From positions 310,001-374,000 of the forward strand of contig JAULBX010030263.1 of assembly GCA_032358255.1 (NCBI GenBank): DNA of 64,000 bases. The letters run 5' to 3'. The translations under genes and the position numbers were made by a program. Positions 55,501 to 64,000 of this stretch are shown in pieces (position 1 is the stretch's first letter; the number at the start of each line of letters is the position of its first letter). The DNA is from Heterotrichella gracilis. Its lineage: Eukaryota; Sar; Xanthophyceae; Tribonematales; Xanthonemataceae. Under the pieces are notes generated by a model. It saw nothing but the letters and a program-made list of their open reading frames with translations, did not search any database and was not told the DNA's origin.

Positions 55501-56900
55501 CAGCGCCCACAAGCTTCATGGGAGCTGGCGGCAATGGTACGTGATGGCGCATGGCTGCATATGATCATGTCCGATTGCAGCTGATTGCAACTCATCAATT
55601 CACACTTGTGGTGGGTTGGTGGACTCAGCCTGGCCCCGGCTATGGTATCTACCTCATGCCGCTACTCCATGCAGTCATTAACCTGACACAATATTGGATG
55701 GCTATGGGTGCCCTGTGCAGCATGCATGGGCACATGTACTGTCAGGCTAGTTGCACATGCCACCTCTTTAGAGCAAAAGCTTCAAAAGGCAGCTCCTGCA
55801 GCATCCATGTCTGTAAACAGGGGGAGGCTTGTGCATGCATGCATATGATATATGCCCTCATTCTATCTGGTACATGACAATCACATGATCACCTCCAAAC
55901 AATGATGTGCCAACAAAAGCCCGTGTCGCGTGCAGGGATTGCGAGCGTCACGCCAACCCCGTTGCGACAGCCCCGCAGGGTGGTGGATGGATCTCCCTTC
56001 CTCCCCACTGAGCTCGGCGGCAGCTGGGCCAAGCAGGCCAAGCGGGGCAGGGAGAAGGGTACAGATGGTGGCAATGCAAGGAGGGGATCGCATACCCAGC
56101 GTGACCTGGCTGGCGGCTCCATTGGCGGTAGAGCTGGCAGGCGCAGCAAGCGAGGCCGTGCCAGGGATGTGTCTGAATCACCCCCCACTGAGCTCGGCCG
56201 CAGCAGGGCCAAGCCATCCAAGCGGGAAAGGGAGGAGGAGACAGATATCCAGCATGATGAAGTTGATGACACCATTGGCAGGGGAGGTTGCAGGCGCAGC
56301 AAGCGGCAGCGCGGCAGCCCTGGTGCCATGGCATCGGCTGGAGCTCCCCTGGTGGACGCACTAGCCATCGCCTTGGACTTTGGTTGTGTGCCGATGCAGC
56401 AGGTGGGTGCGTGGGGTGGCAGGGTGTATCCTGGCCTGCACACTGCTGCAACACCCTGCACAATGCAGGGTGATAAGGTGCTGTCGTGTTTTACATAAGA
56501 TTACTAATCTAAAGAATGCCCTGACAGATATTCAGACAATAGAACAGATAAGAGACAATAACCCTTGCTCCTTGGGACTTCCGTTTTTTCCCCAAGTTGC
56601 ATTGCACACCTTCGTTTGTCCTACATTCCTGCACATGTATGAACCCATCCCTGTCTCAGTCAGCGCAGCCAGTTGCACCTGCTTCCTCCCCTTTGTTGTG
56701 ACCCGTGCACTCTCCCCTCGCCACCGCAGGCGCCTGCCACCCACCACACAAGCACGGGACCATGCAGCGCTGCGGAGGCCCCTGACACCATGGGGCCATT
56801 GGAAGAACCCTTGATTGGGGGTTTTGAAGACCTTTTGGGTCTGCCACTCGTGGAGGAGGGCCATGCGCTGTTCTGTCGTGGCAACGGCGGCCTACACTGA
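52598..56900 (+). CDS. CG-1 domain (CAMTA-like) DNA-binding protein lacking visible ANK/IQ repeats; one apparent frame slip
   Basis: Exons: 52598-52793, 53582-53691, 53968-54024, 54321-55186, 55368-55536, 55936-56402 and 56730-56900 (about 680 residues). The N-terminal ~120 residues resemble the CG-1 domain of calmodulin-binding transcription activators: YYKYDKGVVFRFRRDGYQWI, KKPGTNTDEETHSN, GRIHAQHALSLDRKM and STYFEEGDKDHIKIVHYHW. In CAMTAs this domain binds CGCG-type DNA. Downstream come Ala/Gln/Pro-rich sequence, a Met/Gln/Pro repeat region (54812-55085), and basic NLS-like clusters (KPSKREREEE, CRRSKRQRG). No TIG, ankyrin or IQ motif is seen, unlike typical CAMTAs. Exon 4 changes frame between about 54692 and 54750 (LLDSLESM ... 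QANLPTSISSRLAS). One base missing near 54743 would explain it, as no intron fits well; this may be a sequence error. All other phases agree. Confidence 0.75.
54812..55085 (+). repeat. In-coding tandem repeats of a Met/Gln/Pro unit
   Basis: About four irregular copies of a 23-29 residue unit (for example HMGQQGPMYHQSPMGMQHLP) lie in exon 4 of the CG-1 gene. They give a low-complexity, prion-like or activation-domain-like segment. Confidence 0.75.
55990..56320 (+). repeat. In-coding duplication of a basic NLS-like unit
   Basis: Two copies of PPTELGRSRAKPSKREREE-like sequence (LPTELGGSWAKQAKRGREK and SPPTELGRSRAKPSKRERE), each followed by a GRAGRRSKRGR or GRGGCRRSKRQR patch, lie about 160 bases apart in exon 6 of the CG-1 gene. 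Confidence 0.75.
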
Positions 56901-58866
56901 GGGGGCTGTGGCTACAACAGCGCCCATAGGTCCAGGCACAGCCACTGTAGTGTCTGCCAGTGACAGCACTGCTCTGACAGAAGCTCCGATCAATGGGCGA
57001 GTCATGGAGGCGCCTTGCTGTCGGGGAGCAAGGCACAAGGGAGTTGAGCGCATGGGCGAGGGAGGGGAGGGGGACTAGGAGATTCATGCACATTATAGCA
57101 GGTGGCAAACAATTTCAAATGAATTAGCAGGTCAATGAATCAAACGAATCATACACATTATAGCAGGTGGCAAATGAGATGAAACAAATCACTAGCAGGT
57201 GAAAGAATCAAACGATTCAATGCATGAAATGAACACTTCCTGTAGTTGAAACCCAGAAACGCTTTTTGTCCCAAGGGTAATATGTACCCAGGAGCTGGTG
57301 GAATTTAATGACGTTCATTGCTTGGCATTTATCGCAGTTCATGAGATTTCGTGCAAGGTTTTTTTGGCCAATGGCATACGTGCATTGGCACATAATGGGT
57401 TTAGATGATAGAGTTTACGTTTTATTTCAAATTTTCCTCTGACACAGCATGACAGCTACACGCATGATACATATGACTACAGGAAACGCAATTAACCGCG
57501 TTAATTTTCTGCGCTTGATACCCATTTTGATTTTTCTGCGAACGCCTCAGACCAGCCCAATGAACACGCAATACACGATACCAATTCAGAATATGATTTG
57601 ACAGCCTGCATTCATGCACCTATTTTGTGACAGCCTGAGCCTATTATGAAGTGACAGCCTGAGCCTGAACCTATCTGAAATGCTTCTCTGAACATGTTTG
57701 GTGGGCTTTTTTTATTTTACACAGCTATTCCCTTGTGGATGTGTACTGTATTTGCTTTACTGCTGAAATGCACGGCATTTCAGCCATGCAGTCTTTAGGA
57801 CGTCTTCGTCGTCCGGCATAGTATGTATGCTCTTTTACTGGTGACAAGGACACACATTGTTGGTTTAAAATTCGGCTGAGTATAATCCCAAGGGTGTATG
57901 CAGAATAATTTTTTTCTTGGGAACAAGCATTGAACTTTTGCAGCATTCCTCACGGCTGTGAACAGAAGCAAGGGACCTTGTAACACGGAGTTGTGTGCTC
58001 CAAATTATAGATTGGTTGCGGACCGCAGTGCGGGTTTCATGAAAGCCAAAAGGGTCACACCCGGGCGCCAATTACCAGCCACTTTGGCGAACTTGGCTGC
58101 GGCTGAAGCCCATGCCAACACACTGCGTGTGCATCAAGTGCTACCGCTCCAGTCACACCTCTCAAAGATGCAATGCCCTTGCTGCAACCATGTGAGCGGC
58201 TCTCAAGCTTCATATCTGTAATGTAACATACTACTGTTGAAAAGAGCCAGGAGTGTAAAACTCCAAAAAAATAGGTAAACCAACCCCCAAGAAGATGTGG
58301 CAAAACCCCATATATTAATATGTGTGTGGATTATGGTGTGTCCCATTTACACACCAACCGCTACTGCCAAGGGTATGTTGACTGGCGAGTCCCAGGTCAT
58401 TGCACCTCTTACTCGAAACCCTTGAGCACATCTTGTAACCCTGTGCACACTGATTGCATCAACGTCGAGGTCACTGCTCGACTTTACAGGCAGGCGCCGT
58501 GTTCGAAGCGTTACACACGGCTACCGGAATCGCTGATACCATCTGTAACGGTGCGGTAGCCAACGAACTATAAGCAGTCTCGTGATGTTTTCATATGCAT
58601 GCAATATCCCTTGTGCATGCAGGCATCTGCATTGAGCACCTCAGACCCTCTCGTAGCTGCCATACTGTGTATGTCTTCCTCACTGTTGTCATATAAAACA
58701 CGCCACAGTCCGTTCCCCTGGTTCAATCCAACCCTATCTCCCCATCTCACATGCCTGAGTACCCATGGCAAGCTAACACTCACAGGCGCAGCCTGCAAAG
58801 CCTCTCTCATGTTCCTCGACAAGTAAATTAAAAGCTCCCCCTATAATTACAGAGGCTCGCGCCACC
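56901..58866. other. AT-richer intergenic region with tandem repeats, no supported gene
   Basis: This holds a two-copy ~75-bp repeat (57089-57215) and a small TGACAGCCTGAGCCT duplication at about 57628-57675. Open frames up to 92 codons have no motif. The deaminase promoter should be near the right end. Confidence 0.45.
57089..57215. repeat. Two-copy tandem repeat
   Basis: A unit built on CATTATAGCAGGTGGCAAA ... CTAGCAGGT ... GAATCAAACGA is present twice in direct orientation about 70 bases apart, just after the stop of the CG-1 gene. Confidence 0.7.
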
Positions 58867-60095
58867 ATGGCTGACCCAGCGCCACCAGCTGTGCCACTTG
58901 AGGTCAGTCAAGAGCAGCATGAGGCGTTCATGAGGCGCGCCATCCAGCTCAGCGAGAGGGCGGGCATCGTTGAGAAGACGGGCAAGTGCTTTGGGGCTGT
59001 CATTGTCAAGGACGGGAAGATAGTTGCGGAAGGGTACAACCAGGTGGGTGCAGGGGTGGATGGCGTGCAGGTATTACCCTACTGCAGGGTATTGTGGTAT
59101 GCATCTAGACGGGAAGGATAGCAAACAGTGCCAAAGCCTTGGGTAGCAGCAGCTTTGCAAATATGCACAGTCACAATCTTGCAAGTTGTTTTGTATTGTA
59201 GACACAGACTTTGGTAACTGTAGCTGCACCGTTGGCGCAAGTAGCTGAAATGTGCCGCAGTTGCATGCCATCCGCTTGTTCGTTCAACAGCCGTCACAGT
59301 CCTCTGTTGCCTCTGTCCTGTTTTCTTGCACTAACAAGTTGTGTTCTTTTGCAGGTGTTCTCCCAGAATGACCCCACGTGGCACGGCGAGATGCACGCCA
59401 TCCGCAGCGCCTGCGCGCACCTGAACCAGCCCCACCTGGATGGGTGCACCATGTACAGCAGCACATGGCCCTGCCCAATGTGCACGGGGGCTGCCTACTG
59501 GGCCAAGATCAAGGAGGTGCGTGGGATATTATATTGTATCTAAAAGCATTTGAATTGAGCTGGCTGCAAGTACAATCTCTGCACCTTGCCCTCTTTGACA
59601 CCGCCCCAAGGGTTGCACAACATCCAACGACCTAGACGTACAATGCAATGCGAAGGTGCACTACCTTTCTAAATAGATGCAAGGTATGATTCATAGGATT
59701 TCCTGATGCCTGGGCAGAAATGTAAAATGTCAGACCGCTTTTGTTACGCAGTTCAAATGCCAGTTTGAGGTCAATATATGCCGACTTGAGGTCAAAATTC
59801 TGTGAATTATATCCTGGACAGCTTGCGTTTTGGGCACTGCCCAGATGTACGAAGATTGGAAGTAGTGTGTTTTGAACTATTGCGGCTGCAGGTGTACTGG
59901 GGCGCTGACAACGAGGATGTGGAGCGGCATGGCGCCTTTGAGACCAGCGGGGACCCCTTCTTCGGCCTCGAGTTGTACAAACCCCCTGACGAGCGCAAGG
60001 GGGTTGTGTTCAAGCAGCTGCTCAAGGAGGAGGCCGCGGACGTGTTCAGGCGCTATGCAGAGCTGGGGGAGGGGGAGAGGCACGCAGCCTACTGA
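58867..60095 (+). CDS. Guanine/nucleoside deaminase (cytidine deaminase superfamily)
   Basis: Three exons, 58867-59043, 59355-59516 and 59892-60095, join in phase to 180 residues. The zinc motifs are clear: His69-x-Glu71 in DPTWHGEMHAIRSAC, and Cys99-x-x-Cys102 in STWPCPMCTGAAYWAKI. The first strand pair, CFGAVIVKDGKIVAEGYN, and the C-terminal helix, FKQLLKEEAADVFRRYAEL, fit GuaD-type enzymes, which hydrolyse guanine or guanosine to xanthine or xanthosine plus ammonia in purine catabolism. Guanine versus guanosine cannot be told. The catalytic motif is HGE where many relatives have HAE. The ATG lies in an ideal context (GCCACCATGG). No transit peptide is evident, so cytosolic. A TGTAA at 60430 is a possible poly(A) signal. 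Confidence 0.92.
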
Positions 60096-61037
60096 TGGGC
60101 AAGCTGAGTGGACTGCAATGTGGGGCTCATGTGGCGAGATTCCTGCATTCCAGCTCAAACGGGCAATCCCAGGTTCCAAAGGGAATGTGCAATGTGAAGC
60201 TAAGGGGGCACGGGGGCAAGCCAAGAGAGACTCGTACTCGTGAATACACTCGCATTGGCATGTGTACAATGGTTGGAGTTGCATAGACCACGACTGGTCA
60301 GCACGTCTGCCACAGTATGGTCTTGGTGCAGTTCCAGAAGCTGCTCAGTCAAACCTCCCACCCCGCCCGCCGCGCCAAAGGAATACAATTTCACAACAAT
60401 GTGTGCACTTTTTAGCCAGATGAGTCTGGTGTAATTATGGGAAGGGTTTGTGCTGCAGGTGAGAGTATTTATCTCGTAGAATGAGTCTTCAGGGCATCAA
60501 ATTTATTCAATTCCCACTGTGTATTTAATCACAGCAGATCCACTGCATTGTTTCAAATCAAACGTGAGGAATCTCGTGGCTTTCCTGGATCTATTGTCAA
60601 ACATTGTTGCATGTCAAAAATATTGACGTCAGCGTCTGAGGGTTCTCTGTAAAACTTCCATGGAGGGACAGGTGCATATCAAATATTGAATACCGCCGTG
60701 GTGACCGGCGATGGCAGACTGCACTTCAGAAAGTATATATTGTACATGATGCTACCATGTCACGATATTGCTATCGTGCCTCGCATCATTCACGTTCTTC
60801 CTCCCGGGGATCGAGCCAGCCTGCACATGATTGACCAGGACCAGCTCTAGTACCAACCTCACTTGGAACCATGCTGCCCTCACTCAACCCCCGCAGCGGC
60901 CCTGTGCGTTGGATGGGAGCATGGCGCGGGTGCTGAATGGAACAATCCCAGGGATTGCGTCGCAGCGATTTTGGTGCCTGGTAGAAGCAGAACGCGGTAC
61001 TACAGGCCTTGGCTAACCTCATCGGACTTTGCCCCAG
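60096..61037. other. Intergenic between convergent deaminase and SDR genes
   Basis: The genes converge here, so this holds both 3' flanks. It includes a TGTAA (60430-60434) on the plus strand. No gene seen. Confidence 0.5.
60430..60434 (+). terminator. Candidate poly(A) signal TGTAA of the deaminase gene
   Basis: A TGTAA pentamer lies 335 bases after the deaminase stop. It is the typical algal signal, but the motif is short. Confidence 0.35.
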
Positions 61038-63801
61038 CTAGGGTTTTGGCCCCGCCAGCAGCGCTTCATGCAGCTGCTGCTCAGTCACCTAGCACCACAC
61101 CCACACACAAGATGAATAAGTAGACACGCTGCCTGTACTTCAACAGGCACGTGGTACAGGAAGAACAGGTTCTCAAAGCTACACAACTCCCCCTTACACA
61201 CACGGACATCTGTCACCACCCCCAACGCACTTTGCAATTGCTGCTCCAAGACAAATGCAAATGAGCACACCTTACCTCCCACAGTGCCTTTGCCAGCTCA
61301 TCATCCTGTGCCAGTCGACTCGTGCTGGCCACCCCGCAGTCCGCCAAATACGCCCCCGACATCCCCTCAAACTGGGGCCCCACACACGCGGCCACCGTGG
61401 TTGCGCACCCCTGCTGCGGAGTCTTTATGAAGTAGCAGATGAGGTGGCGGATGAGGGCCCGGAGTGGGCTGCTGAGGTGCTGTATTATGTTTGTGTTGAC
61501 CTCCCCTGGGTGCACTGCCAGGACCGTGATTGGTGCGTCAGCCTGTGTCAGCCTGCAGGGGGGGCAGATGAGTGATCATGAGTGATGAGATTGCTTATTA
61601 AAGTGGGCTCAGGAATCTGTCACTGCACATGTGTACGTGATCATACGATGCATGTGCACGCTCAGATAAACCTGGCTTCTTCTTGTAAAATTAACGCTTA
61701 AAAGTACCTGCATGCAAGCCCTAACCACACCCTACCTCCACAGCCACCTTCCTGACAACTTAAGTAGGGCCCGTGAGCTCGTTCAACCAAAACGTATATA
61801 TCCCTGTCCCTAAAACCCTAATCGAACCCTACCTCCTGGCCAGCTCCCTTGCAAACAGCACATTGGCCAGCTTGCTCTGCCCATAAGCCCCAAAGATCCA
61901 CCCGCTGTACCATCGGTGGAGGTAATGCAAGTCATGCAGGTCGATGCTGCCAAACTTGTGTGCCAGGGAGGATACGACGATGATCCGGGAGGGGAAGGCC
62001 TACACATGCGCGGCAATGGGTCAGGTGGTGGGGACGGATATAAACTTTGGCAATACGCCTGCAATACGCCATTCTTGCAAAAACACAATTGTGTTAATTT
62101 GCAAAGCTCCTCCTGCTTACGTTGGTAGCAATCCTTTGCCCCTGTGCATGAGGCATACATATTGATGAGCAGCATTGGCGCATCGACTCCTATGCGCACT
62201 GGCCATGAAAACCCTCCCATGTTACAGCCCGTACTTGAGGTGGAATGCGTAAAAAGGGTCCCTTACCTGTTTGGTCATGGCTTCCATGAGAAGCTGCACG
62301 AGGTAGAAGTGGCCAAAGTGGTTGGTGCCTGCAAGGTCAGAGGCACCTGAATTGGCATTTCAACAAAAGCTGATGTGCATATATGTGTCTTTAGATGATA
62401 TCAACACATGTGGTGACAAATCGTGTTCTATTTGGGGCAGAACTGGTGATGGCACTCCACACCTTGCGTGCCGGATTGATCATGCACCCAGGCAACGTTT
62501 CACCTTAGATTCAGGTCGTCAAATATAACAAATATAGGGCATATCTCTGGTATAAAACCTGGCACCTCTTGAAAGGTTTTGGTTTCCCGCAGCATACCTA
62601 TTTGCAGCTCAAAGCCGTAGGGAGTGGTTTTGTGTGGCCCCGCCATCACCCCCGCATTGCACACCAGGTAGTGCAGGGGCCTGCCGCTGGCCAGGAAACC
62701 CTCCGCTAGGGCTTTCACACTGGCCAGGTCAGCCAGATCTAAGTGATGAACTTCGATGGAACCCTAGGGGAGGTAAACAAACATAGTGAAGGGGGTAGAG
62801 TTTCTCAAAGGTAGGGATGATGGGGACGTTGCTGACAATCTCTGCTATGCATTCTTTGTGCGACTGCTTCCAATAATGAATCCGCCAACGACCGCTGTAG
62901 ATATAGTGCAGATGATGTATGAGGAAATAAGATGAGTAGTTGGACGTGAGACAATACAGCATAAGAGTGGGCACAGCCATTCGCAATCTTGGCAGGCACG
63001 CCAGAGCACCATGCACCCAATATAGCCCCCCAATACAGCCCCCCCAACAACCACCCACCTTCACCCCACTCTCCCGCATTTCCTTTGCTGCTTGCTCCCC
63101 CTGAGCGATGTCCCTGGCGGTTGCCAGCACTGTCGCACCCCCTTGCGCCAGTGCGCGCACAGTCTCCAGGCCCACCCCCCTGTTCCCCCCCGTCACAATA
63201 GCCACCTGGGGTGCAAGGGGGAAAATGGGATCAAAAGAAGGGCTTCATAGCCTGACCTGACCTTAGAGCAAGATGCAAGATAATAAATGGGTACAAACGG
63301 AACTGCTGGGTATTGCTTGTGCCAGGCCGACGGCTGGTCTGACTGGGTTGGTAGAGTGCAAAAATTTGAGGAAGTAAACTCAATAAAAAATTTCACCTTG
63401 CCGGTCAGATCCTGGCCCTGCAGAGCCTCTATGCCAGTGCTCCGGGAGGTCAAAGGTGTGTGCGTGGGGTCCATGGCGTTGGGAGCAAGGGTGTCGGCTG
63501 CACCCCTGTCCTGGCGCCCCTCCTCGCTGCACAGCGCCAGGCTTGTACTGCTATTCCAATTATATGCAGTGCCTGGAATGGCGGAGGGCGTTGCGGTGAG
63601 TGAAGCAGAGGGTGATACAGCCGGGCTGCGCACCATGGTTACACATGCTGGGCCCAAGCAACGCTCGTTGAAGGCATGAGGTGGGCTGTGTACAAGGCAC
63701 TTGTACCACTTGCATACCAGCTCCCAGCAGTCATTATCCAATTCTCTGAGCTGCACGGGAACAGATCCCTTGCTGTCCAACAGCGTGAACAGCCCGCCCA
63801 T
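61038..63801 (-). CDS. Short-chain dehydrogenase/reductase, retinol-dehydrogenase/WWOX-like
   Basis: Seven exons join in phase: 63397-63801, 63059-63205, 62598-62763, 62267-62328, 61833-61999, 61276-61552 and 61038-61088, giving up to 424 residues. The Rossmann glycine motif TGGNRGVG follows VAIV. Other SDR landmarks are HHLDLADLASVKAL, VCNAGVMAG, NHFGHFYLVQLL, IIVVSSLAH, the catalytic YGQSK (YxxxK), and VLAVHPGEVNT. It is therefore an NAD(P)(H)-dependent oxidoreductase of the RDH/WWOX/POR-like branch; substrate unknown. The start is uncertain. ATGs at 63801, about 63636 and about 63474 are all in frame, giving 424, 369 or 315 residues. The last gives the usual RDH length and sits in GCCATGG context. 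The longer ones add a Ser/Thr/Ala-rich leader that could be an organelle transit peptide. The C-terminal exon is short (VTEQQLHEALLAGPKP). Confidence 0.9.
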
Positions 63802-64000
63802 GTCTGGACCCAGTAGGCAAAATCTGGAATAGGCATGTATACATGTGCAGCCCCCATCTGTGGCAAGTGCACGTATGCACGTACCTGCTTACAGCTTGTG
63901 CTTGCACGACTATTCTCCACAAGTATTGGCGCAACGCCAACCAGGAGTCGCCAGCTGCAAGCTGCAAGCCTGTGCCTTATGGGCTGGTTTGGTGCATGCA
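63802..64000. other. Right-edge sequence upstream of SDR gene
   Basis: Minus-strand promoter/5'UTR or a further upstream exon may lie here. Nothing further can be supported before the window ends. Confidence 0.4.

Noticed and set aside
58440-58560. Possible tRNA because of a GTTCGAA-like box
   Set aside because: No acceptor stem or anticodon arm could be drawn around it.
1-64000. CRISPR array, prophage or defence island
   Set aside because: The window is intron-rich eukaryotic DNA; no regularly spaced identical repeats and no prokaryotic gene organisation were seen.

Overview
The window looks like nuclear DNA of a green alga (Chlorophyta). Genes are rich in short GT-AG introns. Many introns carry TTTAGGG/AAACCCT-like motifs. 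A secreted protease ends in an SPPPP-type tail like those of algal hydroxyproline-rich glycoproteins. TGTAA motifs lie a few hundred bases after several stop codons. Species was not determined. All gene models were assembled by eye from splice sites and reading phase; no alignment or database search was run.

Layout. 0.7-5.6 kb (-): subtilisin-like protease with a signal peptide, full catalytic set and proline-rich tail, but one in-frame TAA. 7.8-10.4 kb (-): unrecognised helical protein with an array of duplicated exon starts. 13.0-17.0 kb (-): PiT/PHO4 phosphate transporter, 13 exons, 609 residues. 19.1-20.5 kb (-): small secreted Cys-rich protein with a Pro/Lys tail. 22.6-27.2 kb (-): protein with acidic PEPL repeats and a C-terminal CRAL-TRIO/BCH lipid-binding-like domain. 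28.0-28.4 kb (-) and 28.4-33.4 kb (+): a possible small gene head to head with a 538-residue unrecognised protein. 34.3-34.85 kb (-): 5'-truncated LINE end coding a nuclease-like domain, with two shorter relatives of its 3' tail at 11.8 and 33.7 kb. 35.4-40.2 kb (-): CNNM/DUF21-CBS metal-transport protein, 791 residues. 42.1-44.2 kb (+): GINS subunit Sld5, 223 residues. 45.7-47.5 and 48.9-50.8 kb (+): tandem F-box/LRR-like paralogues that share even their 5'UTR intron. 52.6-56.9 kb (+): CG-1-domain (CAMTA-like) DNA-binding protein without visible ankyrin or IQ repeats. 58.9-60.1 kb (+): guanine/nucleoside deaminase, 180 residues. 61.0-63.8 kb (-): short-chain dehydrogenase.

The genes are unrelated housekeeping and accessory functions and do not form a cluster. 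No CRISPR array, rRNA gene or convincing tRNA was seen.

The most unusual signal is a pattern shared by at least five genes. Short pieces of an exon with its splice junction (about 30-110 bp) are copied directly into the adjacent intron or flank, as 'splice-junction echoes', often next to TTTAGGG-like motifs. One echo differs from its parent almost only at synonymous positions.
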